Shown here in pieces: positions 18,357 through 26,930 of a stretch of 64,000 bases of DNA; positions within the stretch are counted from its first letter, which is position 1, and each line of letters begins with the position of its first letter. Source of the stretch: Halorussus halophilus (GTDB lineage: Archaea > Halobacteriota > Halobacteria > Halobacteriales > Haladaptataceae); contig NZ_CP044523.1 in NCBI RefSeq assembly GCF_008831545.1, positions 1,178,001 to 1,242,000 on the forward strand. The letters are read 5' to 3'. The translations under genes and the position numbers were made by a program. The notes below the pieces were generated by a model, which had not been told where the DNA came from, did no database searches, and saw nothing but the letters and a program-made list of their open reading frames with translations.

Positions 18357-18453
18357 GGCCCGCACGACCGCTCCTTGCGGGTCCACCGCTCTTCATGGAG
18401 CGGTGTCGTGCCGCCACCCCAATCGATACTCCCAACCCTGCGCTGTCGCAGGG
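18357..18453. other. Structured non-coding segment upstream of prkA
   Basis: Within the 576-bp gene-free region 18231-18806, this segment folds strongly. GCACGA (18362-18367) pairs with TCGTGC (18406-18411) and encloses two hairpins: 18368-18371 with 18377-18380, and ACCGCTC (18385-18391) with GAGCGGT (18398-18404). A further hairpin, CCCTGCG-CTGT-CGCAGGG, lies at 18436-18453. Read either way it could be a small RNA or part of the prkA leader. TATA-like stretches lie at 18614-18622 and 18733-18741. A further GTGAC-GGGG-GTCAC hairpin occurs near 18692-18705. It matches neither SRP RNA nor RNase P RNA as far as can be judged by eye. Confidence 0.5.
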
Positions 18454-18806
18454 CAATCGGTTGCTTGCATGTCATGTGCGTGCCATACCCCACACTCCGT
18501 TCACGGCGACGACACGACGACGAGCAACTTGACAGGCGAGCGTGACGGTTTGGTATGTGTGGACATGTACCGTGTGGGTGACTACCACCGATACTGTTTA
18601 GTAGATAGTATGCGGAAATATATAACTGTTGGCCCGATTCACACACCACTTCCGATAACGTAAGGCCCGAAGGGACCCACAACTGTGATGGGTGACGGGG
18701 GTCACTCGTGCGCGGGTTTCTAATAGGGGGTTCGGTATATAATGGGTTTAAATACAGTCGGACGGCTATCGGCACGCCCTTACCGTCGGGTCGCTGAGGG
18801 GACAAC

Positions 18807-19199
18807 GTGAGCGACAACGAACTCCCCGAGGGGTGGACCGTCTGGAACGACGAATCGGAGGGTCGCCGAATCCTCGCGTACCGCCCGGACGTGTTCGACG
18901 GCGGGCAGTTCCCCGCGCCGTGTATGCCGACTATTTACGTCGCGCCCGGTGCGCCGAATCGACCACCGGCGGAATCGGAAGTCGGGACGCCGACGGTCTG
19001 GCGCGTGGAGTTCTTTCTCGAACCGGACGTGCAACTGACCAGTCCACAGACCTTCGACACCCGCGACGAAGCACTCGACGGCGCACGCGAACTGGCGGAC
19101 GAGTTCGCCGCGGGCGAACTCGACTTCCGCGGCGCGTATCAGGTCCCACGCGAGGAGTACTTAGACGAGTTGGACGAGTTGACGGGGCGTGCCGACTAG
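18807..19199 (+). CDS. Haloarchaeal hypothetical protein (DUF5820-like)
   Basis: A 130-residue soluble acidic protein starting at GTG 18807. It has an N-terminal segment LPEGWTVWNDE followed by alternating strands (RILAYRPD, PTIYVAPG, VWRVEFFLE) and a C-terminal helix rich in Glu and Leu. No catalytic or binding motif is evident. It resembles a small haloarchaea-only family (DUF5820, name from memory). A TATA-like TTTAAATA at 18749-18756 fits a start site near 18780. Transcribed away from the PrkA operon and 66 bp before UPF0179. Confidence 0.8.
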   Translation: MSDNELPEGWTVWNDESEGRRILAYRPDVFDGGQFPAPCMPTIYVAPGAPNRPPAESEVGTPTVWRVEFFLEPDVQLTSPQTFDTRDEALDGARELADEFAAGELDFRGAYQVPREEYLDELDELTGRAD

Positions 19200-19265
19200 C
19201 GTGGCGAGGACCTGTCCGATCTCCGCGCCGAGAGTCTTAACCGAGCGGGTTCCGTAGCCCTCAGC

Positions 19266-19715
19266 ATGTCCACCATCACGCTCGTCGGCACCCGCCTCGC
19301 CCGCGCAGGTGAGGAGTTCGTCTACCGGGGCGAGTCCGCCGCCTGTGAAGGCTGTCCGTATCGGAGTCAGTGTCTCAACTTGGACGAAGGGGTCCGCTAT
19401 CGAATCTCGGACGTACGCGACAACGCACAGACCTTAGAGTGCAACGTCCACGACGAGGGCGTCTCTGCCGTCGAAGTCGAACCGGTCGGAATGAAGGCTA
19501 ACGTGCCCGCGAAGAATGCATACGCCGGGAGCAAGTCGAGTCTGGCGGGTCCCTGCCCCCACACGGAGTGTCCGAGTCACGAGTTCTGCGAACCGACGGG
19601 CGTCGAGTTCGACGACGACTACCAAATCGCCGAGATTCTGGGCGAACCGCCCCACGACTACTGCATGCTCGACCGCGACCTGACGCTGGTGGAGTTCGCG
19701 TCGAAAGACGAGTAG
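19266..19715 (+). CDS. UPF0179 family protein
   Basis: A 149-residue archaeal protein of unknown function. It carries eight or more cysteines, arranged as CEGCPYRSQC near residue 27 and CPHTECPSHEFC near residue 97, which suggests a metal site, possibly zinc or an iron-sulfur cluster (inference). The rest reads as compact beta-rich sequence. Its length is standard for the family, which is found in most Euryarchaeota. It is convergent with the PepF gene, with 5 bp between stops. Confidence 0.92.
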   Translation: MSTITLVGTRLARAGEEFVYRGESAACEGCPYRSQCLNLDEGVRYRISDVRDNAQTLECNVHDEGVSAVEVEPVGMKANVPAKNAYAGSKSSLAGPCPHTECPSHEFCEPTGVEFDDDYQIAEILGEPPHDYCMLDRDLTLVEFASKDE

Positions 19716-19720
19716 CGCGC

Positions 19721-21505
19721 TCAGTCGAACTCGGCTAGATAGCCTGCGAACGTCTCTGCCGCTCGCTCGTAGGGAGCCGAACTCGTCACGTCGATGCCGA
19801 CGGTCTCGAACTGCGCGAGGAGGTTTTTACTGCCAGTGTTTCGGAGGAAGTCGTGGTACTGTTCAGGCGAGAGGCTTCCCTCTCGGAGTCTGTCGCGGAC
19901 GACCAGCGCGCCAGTCGCGCCTAACACGTACTGGAAGCTACAGTAGGGCACGCGCGTCCCCCACCCGAGCCAGTTCCGGCCCGCACGGTCGTCGTAGTCC
20001 ACTTCCGGCCGAAACTCTCCCAACAGTTCTGCGTAGGTGTTCCGGATGCGTTCCGCGGAGAGGTCGTCACTCTCTTCGACGACTCCCGCGAGTCGGTGGA
20101 CGAACGTCGAGTACATCGCGGCGTTGTAGAAGTTTCCGCCGAGCAAACTGAGCAGTCGGTTCTCGGCGTAGTCTGCGAGCGCACCGCCCTCCCGCATCCA
20201 GTGTTCGACCAGCAGAATCTCGTGGAGAATCGACGGAATCTCGCAGATTGCGTGCGGGCAGGTCGCGTCTCTGGTCGGTTTCTCACTGTGGTACGAGACG
20301 TTGAGTGCGTGACCGAGTTCGTGGCAGACGTAGGACGCGGTACGCACGTCCTCGCGGTAGTTCGCCAACACGAACGCGCCATCCGCCGAAGACGAGGGGC
20401 AGTACGCCGGGATGTCCGTGCGCTTGTTCTGCGTGGGATACACGTCGATGCGCCGCTCCTCGAAGAAGTCGCTGGTCCGACTCACGTAGTCGTCACCGAG
20501 GGGTGCGAGCGCGTCGAGGATGTCCAATTTCGCCTCCTCGTACGGAATCTCTGGCTCCGGGGCGTCCGCGATTGAGACGTTGAGGTCCCACGGTTGGAGG
20601 GACTCGACGCCGAGTCGCTCGCATCGAATCTCCTGTGCGCGGTGGTACGGCCCGAGATTCGCTTGCACCGCACTCAACATCGCCTCGTGGACCTCGCCGG
20701 GGAAACTCGGTTCGAGACCGTTCTCGGGGTAGGTGTCACGGAAGTCGCGGTCTCGGACGGAGTCGTATCCCCGAACGTCCGCCTCCGTTTCTGCGGCGGC
20801 AAGCTTCTCCGCGAACGCCCGCGAGAGGACGTGTTCGAATCGGTCGAACTCGCCGCGATAGGCTTCGTACACCCGCCGCCGATACTCTCGATTCGAGTGG
20901 GTTATCTCCTCGCGGTAACTGCCGTATCCGAGTTCGACCGTCTCACCATCGGGGCGTTCGACGCTCGGTGGGTCGAAGTCCTCGTTTCGGACTGCTTCGA
21001 TGATTCTAGTCGGAGCGGAACGAACCTCGCCGTGGGCCGCGATGGCGTCCTCGGCGTCTGGTGACCGCACTCGCTCGGCTTGCGCTCGGAGATGCTCGGC
21101 GTATCGTCGGTAGTCGTTCAATTCGGCGACGTAGGCGTCGAGACGGTCGTCGTCGGTCTCCCGGAGGCAACGGCGAACGCCCGAGACGACAGGTTCGAAC
21201 TCCGATTCGAGCTCTCGAAACTGTCGAAGTAAGTCGTCGGCCCGTTCTTCGTCAGTGTTGACGTTCTCGTAGAGCGTTGCGTACAGGTTCAATCGCTGTT
21301 TTCGGCGATAGCACGACTCGGTCTGTTCGAGGAGCGTGCGGAGGGACGCTGGTGAATCGAGCGACCGGTCTGCGCGCGACTGTAGCTTGGAGAGGTCTCC
21401 TCGGAGCGTCTGCGCGCTGTTTTCCCATTCGGCAGGTGTCTCGAAGATGTGAGTCAGGTCGAATCGATACTCGGGGTCGATAGCTTCTCTTGCTGGTAAA
21501 CTCAT
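19721..21505 (-). CDS. pepF: Oligoendopeptidase F, M3 family
   Basis: A 594-residue cytoplasmic zinc metallopeptidase. The HELGH motif (in SYVCHELGHALN, about residue 394) supplies two zinc ligands and the catalytic Glu, with a downstream helix bearing the third ligand (EIPSILHEILLVEHW). The N-terminal half is helical, as in PepF enzymes that close over short peptide substrates. The length matches the family. It would degrade oligopeptides left by the proteasome. A 230-bp gap separates it from the divergent SBDS gene. Confidence 0.95.
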   Translation of the reverse strand: MSLPAREAIDPEYRFDLTHIFETPAEWENSAQTLRGDLSKLQSRADRSLDSPASLRTLLEQTESCYRRKQRLNLYATLYENVNTDEERADDLLRQFRELESEFEPVVSGVRRCLRETDDDRLDAYVAELNDYRRYAEHLRAQAERVRSPDAEDAIAAHGEVRSAPTRIIEAVRNEDFDPPSVERPDGETVELGYGSYREEITHSNREYRRRVYEAYRGEFDRFEHVLSRAFAEKLAAAETEADVRGYDSVRDRDFRDTYPENGLEPSFPGEVHEAMLSAVQANLGPYHRAQEIRCERLGVESLQPWDLNVSIADAPEPEIPYEEAKLDILDALAPLGDDYVSRTSDFFEERRIDVYPTQNKRTDIPAYCPSSSADGAFVLANYREDVRTASYVCHELGHALNVSYHSEKPTRDATCPHAICEIPSILHEILLVEHWMREGGALADYAENRLLSLLGGNFYNAAMYSTFVHRLAGVVEESDDLSAERIRNTYAELLGEFRPEVDYDDRAGRNWLGWGTRVPYCSFQYVLGATGALVVRDRLREGSLSPEQYHDFLRNTGSKNLLAQFETVGIDVTSSAPYERAAETFAGYLAEFD

Positions 21506-21738
21506 GACTGTCGGTGTGATAGGTAGTCGAACGGCTAGACTGCGACGTAACTGACCGAAGGCGTACCGGTCGGGAGAGAAGTTAGCGGGTCATCGGTCGC
21601 CTGCTCTTGGGTCGAATATCATACTACACCGACAAAATTCTTGCCCCGTCGAACGAGTCGGCGGTGTGTCTGTCTGGCGTCGCCATCGGGCGGTGAGGGT
21701 CCAATACTTCTTTTACGTGGAAGGGTCTACCGTACTGT

Positions 21739-22464
21739 ATGATACCACTCGATGAGGCAGTGACCGCACGCCTGGAATCCCACGGCGAGCGGTTCGAGGT
21801 ACTCGTAGACCCGGACGCCGCGCTCGCGATGAAGCGCGGCGAGTTCGAGGGCGAACTGGAAGACGTCATCGCGGCCGAGGACGTCTTCGAGAACGCGAGT
21901 CGCGGCGACCGACCCGCGGAAGCAGACCTCGAAGAGGTGTTCGGCACGACGGACCCGCTCGAAATCATCCCGGAGGTCATCGATCGCGGGGAGATACAGA
22001 TTACCGCCGAACAGCGCAAGGAGATGCAGGAGAAGAAGCACAAACAGCTCATCAACCGCATCGCGCGCAACGCGGTCAACCCGCAGATGGACAACGCGCC
22101 CCACCCGCCGGACCGCATCGAGAGTGCGCTCGAAGAGACGGACTTCCGCATCGACCCGATGGTTCCGGTCGAAAATCAGGTGGACGAAGCACTCGAAGCA
22201 CTCCGGCCGGTCATCCCGATTCGATTCGAGGAGGTCACTATCGCGGTGCAGGTGCCCGCCGACTACGCCGGGAGCGCCCAAGCGAGAATTCGGCAGTTCG
22301 GCGAACTCGAACGCGAAGAGTGGCAGAACGACGGGTCGTGGGTCGGCGTGCTGACGTTCCCCGCGGGGCTTCAGAACGACTTCTACGACCTCGTGAACGA
22401 ACACACGAGCGGCGAGGCCGAGACCCGAATCGTCAAAGACGAAGACGACCTGAAGACCCGCTAA
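21739..22464 (+). CDS. Ribosome maturation protein SBDS
   Basis: A 241-residue archaeal SBDS orthologue. The N-terminal FYSH domain (1-90) is followed by a helical middle domain with the conserved KKHKQLINRIARNAVNPQ stretch, and a C-terminal ferredoxin-like domain with PIRFEEVTIAVQVPADYAGSA. SBDS works with the EF-2-like GTPase to release an anti-association factor from the large ribosomal subunit in eukaryotes; archaeal homologues are presumed to act in ribosome assembly. In many archaea it neighbours exosome genes, but here the next gene is an unrelated membrane protein. Confidence 0.96.
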   Translation: MIPLDEAVTARLESHGERFEVLVDPDAALAMKRGEFEGELEDVIAAEDVFENASRGDRPAEADLEEVFGTTDPLEIIPEVIDRGEIQITAEQRKEMQEKKHKQLINRIARNAVNPQMDNAPHPPDRIESALEETDFRIDPMVPVENQVDEALEALRPVIPIRFEEVTIAVQVPADYAGSAQARIRQFGELEREEWQNDGSWVGVLTFPAGLQNDFYDLVNEHTSGEAETRIVKDEDDLKTR

Positions 22465-22525
22465 GGCGGGGGTGTTTTCGTTTCGGGCCATAGCCACTTT
22501 TGTGGGTGCTGTCGTGTTCGACGTT

Positions 22526-23500
22526 ATGAACGAAGAGTCGGACGAGAGTCGTCGCCTTCTGAAGTGGGTTCTTCTAGAAGGGAACAGATTCGTCATCGCG
22601 GGGGGAATCGCTGTCGGCGTCGCCGTTCTCGTCTACGCACTCACCGTCGCGAACGTCATCACCGTCGGACCGAAGAGTAACGTGCGGTCGCTCCTGTCGA
22701 GCGGTATCGCGTCCGGACTGCTGACGCTCGTTACCGTCGCGCTCTCTATCAACCAACTTCTCCTCTCGCGGGTGTTCGGGTCACCAAAGGAGTTCTCGGA
22801 CCGCATCGACGGGACGAGCGATTTCCGAGCGCGAGTCGCCGACGCGGCCGACAAACCGATGCCGGAGAACCACCCGACGGACTTCCTGCTGAAGATGATG
22901 CGGGCGCTCCACGAGCGAAGCGAGGCCTTCGAAGAGGAACTCGACGACGCACCCGAGGAAGTGGTCGATTTCGCGGACCACATACTCGCGTACGCCGACT
23001 CGGTCATCGAGACCATCGAGAGCGACACTCGTGCTGGAAAGTCGAGTACGATGGACGTGATGACCTCCATCCTCGGGCCGGAGTACGCCCATGGCTTGTC
23101 TACGATTCCGCACCTCCAAGACCGCCACGGGTCGGACCTTTCCGAACAGGCGAGCGACGAACTCGAACGCGTCCTCGAACTGCTGAAGGGCGTCGCTATC
23201 TTCCGACAGTTCCTCAAGACGATGGCGATTCAACAGGACCTCGCACGCCTCTCACGGCTCATTGCGTACTCGGGGATTGCCGCAGTCGTGACGACGTTCG
23301 TCCTGTCGATGGTGTACGGGGCGAGTTCGACTGCGATGCTCAGCGCCTCGCTTCTTCCGCCGGTCATCAGTATCGGCCTCGGAATCATCGTCGTTCCGCT
23401 CGCGTTGCTGGTCTCCTACATTCTGCGAGTCGCGACGATTTCACGATACACCGTCTCGGCGGGGTCGTTCGTCCCGCCGGAAGAGCAGTTCGAGAACTAG
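22526..23500 (+). CDS. Membrane protein of unknown function with cytoplasmic coiled region
   Basis: A 324-residue protein with two N-terminal membrane helices (about residues 22-46 and 55-80), a long soluble acidic helical part, and two C-terminal helices (about 235-255 and 265-300). Start ATG 22526 follows SBDS by 61 bp; an earlier in-frame start would place codons in the SBDS trailer. Helix pairs bracketing a soluble helical domain resemble haloarchaeal proteins often found as orphans. Its stop overlaps the gvpM stop on the opposite strand in the palindrome CTAG. No function can be assigned. Confidence 0.82.
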   Translation: MNEESDESRRLLKWVLLEGNRFVIAGGIAVGVAVLVYALTVANVITVGPKSNVRSLLSSGIASGLLTLVTVALSINQLLLSRVFGSPKEFSDRIDGTSDFRARVADAADKPMPENHPTDFLLKMMRALHERSEAFEEELDDAPEEVVDFADHILAYADSVIETIESDTRAGKSSTMDVMTSILGPEYAHGLSTIPHLQDRHGSDLSEQASDELERVLELLKGVAIFRQFLKTMAIQQDLARLSRLIAYSGIAAVVTTFVLSMVYGASSTAMLSASLLPPVISIGLGIIVVPLALLVSYILRVATISRYTVSAGSFVPPEEQFEN

Positions 23501-23829
23501 GGGTCGCGTTCTTCCGACACTGCTCCGCGCTCGGTCGTCTCTGGCTCTCCGCGGCGACGTTCTCGACTCGCTCGTTCTCCGGTCCTGTCGAGTCCCACGC
23601 AGTCGGACCGCTCCGCCTCGCGTCCGCTCGCTCGAATCTCTTCGTCCCACGCTTCGAAGAAGCCGTACTCCCGCATCGTCGCCATCCCCGCGATGGCCGC
23701 ACGGAGGTTTATTCCCACCAGTGGCACGTCTGCGACGGTGAGTATCACGTCTGCTTGCAGGAGCGCGCCCTCCGCTAGGAGCGCGTCGAGCAGGTCCACG
23801 ACGGCGTGGTCGTCTTTCTGCGGTTTCAC
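23497..23829 (-). CDS. gvpM: Gas vesicle protein GvpM
   Basis: A 110-residue GvpA-family protein. Residues 1-60 match the GvpJ/GvpM subgroup: DHAVVDLLDALLAEGALLQA, then ILTVADVPLVGINLRAAIAG. The C-terminal 50 residues are charged and Arg/Glu-rich, longer than usual and not conserved. Start is GTG 23829. GvpM is essential for gas vesicle formation in Haloferax transformants with the salinarum p-vac genes and is a minor component or nucleation factor. It is the last gene of the gvpFGHIJKLM series, 19 bp after gvpL. Confidence 0.92.
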   Translation of the reverse strand: MKPQKDDHAVVDLLDALLAEGALLQADVILTVADVPLVGINLRAAIAGMATMREYGFFEAWDEEIRASGREAERSDCVGLDRTGERASRERRRGEPETTERGAVSEERDP

Positions 23830-23848
23830 GTTCGACTCACCTCCCCGC

Positions 23849-24604
23849 TCATAGTTCGGGAGCGAACGAGTAGGGCGGCCACGGTCCCGTAAATTTGACT
23901 TCGATGCCGTCGCGGGCCGCCACGGGGTCTAGTTCGTCGCCGATAGCCGTCTCGTCGTCTTCGTGGGCGAGCAGAGAGAACGACGCGACTTCGTCGGGGT
24001 CGGTCGCCTGCTCGAACTCGCTGGAGAGCGGTTCGAGGCGCTCGCGGGCGTCCGCGGCAATCTCGTCGTCTCTGGCTCTGTGGAGGTCGGTCTCACGGCG
24101 CGCTCGCTGTTTTTCGAGCAGGAAGGCCGTACCGTCGTCCGCGTTCTCGATTTCCGCGTCGAGTTCGGCCAGTCGCTCGTCTTCGAGTTCGGGGTCGTCG
24201 GTGCGGGTGATTTCGACGCGGTACTCCCAGTGGCCCGCGAACTCCGTGAGGTACGCTTCGAGGTCCTCGCGCGACTCGTCTAACCACCCCCTGACCGCTT
24301 CGTCGTCGCCGGTCAGTATCGTGTCGAACCGGAACGGTAGCGGCGTCCCGAACTGCTCGCCGACCGAGTCCACGACGGCCTGGTGGTCTAGCAACCACTC
24401 CCGAACGCGTTCCATGTCGTCCGCGTCGTACAGCGACTCGCAGTGGTGGACGACCGCCGCGAGACCGTCGGAGTGGACGAGGTACACTGGTTCGTCTTCG
24501 ACCCCGTCCGCCTCGAACTCCGCTTGGTCGTCGCTTCTCACGACGCAGTAGAGGTAGCGTCCAGTCTCGAAGTCGGTCGACTTGTCGGAACGGCCCAGAC
24601 TCAT
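23849..24604 (-). CDS. gvpL: Gas vesicle protein GvpL
   Basis: A 251-residue GvpL/GvpF family protein. It begins with the ferredoxin-like strand GRYLYCVVRS and ends with KFTGPWPPYSFAPEL, the same C-terminal signature as GvpF. The middle is a charged helical hairpin (residues 140-190). It is required for vesicle formation and interacts with most other accessory Gvp proteins in Halobacterium. Its ATG overlaps the gvpK stop by 4 bp, which implies translational coupling. Confidence 0.95.
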   Translation of the reverse strand: MSLGRSDKSTDFETGRYLYCVVRSDDQAEFEADGVEDEPVYLVHSDGLAAVVHHCESLYDADDMERVREWLLDHQAVVDSVGEQFGTPLPFRFDTILTGDDEAVRGWLDESREDLEAYLTEFAGHWEYRVEITRTDDPELEDERLAELDAEIENADDGTAFLLEKQRARRETDLHRARDDEIAADARERLEPLSSEFEQATDPDEVASFSLLAHEDDETAIGDELDPVAARDGIEVKFTGPWPPYSFAPEL

Positions 24605-24924
24605 CGCTGTCCCTCCGTTCGTGGCTCTTCGTCTATCCGCTCGATAGCGTCGTGGACGAGTCCGTCGAGTTGCCCCCGAAGGTCTTCGACGTCGCCGTCG
24701 ATGCCCTCGCGTTCTTTCAGGCCTTCCAACTCCGCTTCCAACTGGGCTAACTGACGGCCCAGTCGCTCCACGTCCTCGTCGGTCAGCGTGTCACGTTCCA
24801 TTCGACGGACGGCCTCGCGTTCGAGTGCATCGACCAGCAGATCGACGACGGTCACGACGAGCGCGGTCAGCCCCGAACTCGCGTCCCCGTCCTCGCCGTC
24901 GCCGTCCAGTTCGATCGTCGTCAT
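24601..24924 (-). CDS. gvpK: Gas vesicle protein GvpK
   Basis: A 107-residue protein with the GvpK core: LTALVVTVVDLLVDALEREA, MERDTLTDEDVERLGRQLAQLE, and a C-terminal acidic helix. The length is usual for haloarchaea. It is essential for vesicle assembly though its biochemical role is unclear. ATG 24924 overlaps the gvpJ stop. Confidence 0.95.
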   Translation of the reverse strand: MTTIELDGDGEDGDASSGLTALVVTVVDLLVDALEREAVRRMERDTLTDEDVERLGRQLAQLEAELEGLKEREGIDGDVEDLRGQLDGLVHDAIERIDEEPRTEGQR

Positions 24925-25256
24925 CGGTGTCCCGCCTCCTCGTCGTTCTCCTCGCTCTCTCCCTCGCTCGCGGCCGCCTCGATTTCGAGTTCGTCCAGTT
25001 CTGGCCGGTCGCTCTCGATTTCCTCCACTCCCGCGGCCCGTTCGACGCGCTCCATGTCGGTGCCGTCGGGGAACTCCATGCCGTACTTCGCCGCCGTCTC
25101 GAACGACGCGACGGCCGCCCGGAGTTTCACGCCGAGGAGTTCGGTCTCGCCGACCGTCACCGCGATGTCGGCGTTGATGACCACGCCCTTGTCCAAGAGG
25201 AGTTCGAGCATGTCCGCGAGGTCGCTCTGCCGTCTGGTCGGTCGCGTCTCATCCAT
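24921..25256 (-). CDS. gvpJ: Gas vesicle protein GvpJ
   Basis: A 111-residue GvpA paralogue. The GvpA-like core (residues 10-70) reads DLADMLELLLDKGVVINADI followed by AVTVGETELLGVKLRAAVAS. The C-terminal 45 residues are acidic. Start ATG 25256 was chosen because it begins the conserved domain and overlaps the end of gvpI by 8 bp; 40 upstream open codons lie within gvpI. GvpJ is an essential minor structural or nucleating protein. Confidence 0.94.
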   Translation of the reverse strand: MDETRPTRRQSDLADMLELLLDKGVVINADIAVTVGETELLGVKLRAAVASFETAAKYGMEFPDGTDMERVERAAGVEEIESDRPELDELEIEAAASEGESEENDEEAGHR

Positions 25257-26163
25257 CGTCGCGTTCCTCCTCGAATCGGGTCCCGTAAATTCGGCGTTTG
25301 TTCGGAGCAGTCGAATAGCGCGTCTCCCGTGGTACCGTCGAGTGACGTGTTCCGTGCCCAACGTCCGACCGTCCACCGCTCGGCATCGTCGAGTGTGCGG
25401 TCGGGTTGCGCGAATTGACGCCGCTGTCCTGACTGCTCGTTCGCTCGCGATTCTCCTCGCGCAGTGCTTTCAACTTCTCGTGGGCGCCCAAGAGGGCTTC
25501 CCGAAACTCCTCGACGCCGTCCATCATCTTCGACTGGATGGCGTTCTCCATCGACTCCGGGTCGAAGTCCGAGGAACCGGACGCGTCTGGCGACCAATCG
25601 ACACTCGGAGCGAGCGAGTCGTCCGCGTCGTCCACGGCGTCTCCGTCCTCTTCGCCGTTGTCTACCACGTCCTCCAACTCGTTCTCGAACTCGCGCTTCT
25701 GCTTCCAGAACGCTCGCACGTCAGCGGCGTCCCACAACTCTGTTAGTTTGACGACTTTCAGCAATTTGCGAAGTTTCACCGCATCTCCCGGATTCCCCGA
25801 CGAAATAGCGTCGGGGAGTTCGCCCTCCTCGATAACCTCGTGCAGTTCGCTCGGTTCGACTGCCTCCGGAAGGTCCGAGAGGTCCACGGTCTGAGCGATA
25901 TCCTCGGCTTCGTCGGCGACCTCCCAGAGGTCGTGGACGTATTCGGCGGCTTCGGAGACCGACGCTTCGTCCTCAACTTGCTCGCGGAGGTCGGCGAGGT
26001 CCGACTCTGGGTCTTCGACGTACTCCTGTAACCCGTCGATGGATTCTTCGGCGCGCGTGACGAGTTCGTCTACGCGCTCGGTGACGCCAGAGTCGTCGTC
26101 TTTCGGGGATTCCGGCGTCGTCTCGCTCTCTTCGGTCTCTTCGGCGTCAGAATCGTCGCTCAC
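25249..26163 (-). CDS. gvpI: Gas vesicle protein GvpI, unusually long
   Basis: A 304-residue protein in the gvpI position. The C-terminal 75 residues contain the GvpI-type pattern: three repeats of (H/Y)ST(M/V/A)P ending in PNKRRIYGTRFEEE. The N-terminal 220 residues are very acidic and helical (for instance DLSDLPEAVEPSELHEVIEE), which is an extension over the roughly 140-residue Halobacterium protein. GTG 26163 overlaps the gvpH stop (GTGA). GvpI is not essential in Halobacterium but influences vesicle shape or number. Confidence 0.85.
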   Translation of the reverse strand: MSDDSDAEETEESETTPESPKDDDSGVTERVDELVTRAEESIDGLQEYVEDPESDLADLREQVEDEASVSEAAEYVHDLWEVADEAEDIAQTVDLSDLPEAVEPSELHEVIEEGELPDAISSGNPGDAVKLRKLLKVVKLTELWDAADVRAFWKQKREFENELEDVVDNGEEDGDAVDDADDSLAPSVDWSPDASGSSDFDPESMENAIQSKMMDGVEEFREALLGAHEKLKALREENRERTSSQDSGVNSRNPTAHSTMPSGGRSDVGHGTRHSTVPRETRYSTAPNKRRIYGTRFEEERDDG

Positions 26164-26675
26164 GCTCGCTCGTCCTCCCGGTCGAGTCGAACCTCCAAGA
26201 CACCGTTTCGAAGCGTGCTCTGCTCTGCCGTCGGGTCCGACCACGGGACGGTGACGCGCTCGACGACCCGTCCCTCGACTGCCACGACGAGTGTCTCACG
26301 CTCGTCGTCGAACCCGACGGTCAGTTCGTCTTCTTCGACGCCCGGAAGGTCGGCGGTCACGACGAACACGTCGTCTTCTCGTCGCGCCGTGACGTGATAG
26401 CGTTCGTTCGTCCGTCGCTTTCGCCGCTTGACCGACCCGCGAGTTCGACGTTTCGTCCGGTCGTCCGGAGCAGCGCCGACGCTCACGCCGTAATCGAGGG
26501 TCGTTCTGTCACTTTCGACGCGCCCCTTCTTCTCTCCCTCGACGGCGTCGTCCAGCACACGCAGGAGGTCCGTGAACGCGCGGAATCCGTCACGGAGACC
26601 GAAGGCCGATTTACCTCGGTCGGAAGGAGTCGTTTCGTCGTGCGGTTCGTGCGGGTCGTCGGGAGCGTGGCTCAC
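26160..26675 (-). CDS. gvpH: Gas vesicle protein GvpH, Hsp20-like
   Basis: A 171-residue protein. The C-terminal half (about 92-171) is an alpha-crystallin/Hsp20-like domain: YHVTARREDDVFVVTADLPG, then GFDDERETLVVAVEG and LRNGVLEVRL. The N-terminal half is charged and variable with an Arg/Lys cluster (TKRRTRGSVKRRKRR). GvpH probably chaperones other Gvp proteins; it stabilises GvpE in Haloferax, but no gvpE is seen here. It follows gvpG directly with overlapping stop and start. Confidence 0.93.
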   Translation of the reverse strand: MSHAPDDPHEPHDETTPSDRGKSAFGLRDGFRAFTDLLRVLDDAVEGEKKGRVESDRTTLDYGVSVGAAPDDRTKRRTRGSVKRRKRRTNERYHVTARREDDVFVVTADLPGVEEDELTVGFDDERETLVVAVEGRVVERVTVPWSDPTAEQSTLRNGVLEVRLDREDERA

Positions 26676-26929
26676 TATCGTTTCACCTCTATCTTACCGC
26701 TCGTCAGTTCCTCGTGGACGCGTTCTGCGAACTCGAGTTCCTCGCGTAGTCTCTCGTCTCGTCGTTCGTACTCCGCTTCGCTCAACTCGCCGAGTTCGTA
26801 CAGCAGTCTGTTCTCCTTGATGTTGTCTTTGATAGCCGCCGTGTCGTACTGCTCGTCCAGCGCCATCGTGTGCAGCACGTCGAGCAGACCGACGAAGGGC
26901 CGGACGAGCAGGTCATCGAGTACGAACAT
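26675..26929 (-). CDS. gvpG: Gas vesicle protein GvpG
   Basis: An 84-residue helical protein with the family start MFVLDDLLVRPFVGLLDVLH and a charged second helix (LGELSEAEYERRDERLREEL). Its length is standard. GvpG is essential for vesicle formation and interacts with GvpF and GvpL. It starts 1 bp after the gvpF stop. Confidence 0.95.
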   Translation of the reverse strand: MFVLDDLLVRPFVGLLDVLHTMALDEQYDTAAIKDNIKENRLLYELGELSEAEYERRDERLREELEFAERVHEELTSGKIEVKR

Positions 26930-26930
26930 A

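Noticed and set aside
18350-18460. SRP RNA or RNase P RNA in the prkA upstream region
   Set aside because: Diagnostic sequences for both RNAs were looked for by eye and not found.
18227-18817. 196-codon minus-strand frame upstream of prkA
   Set aside because: Low-complexity, Cys/Arg/Ser-rich and crosses hairpins and TATA-like sites; more likely non-coding.
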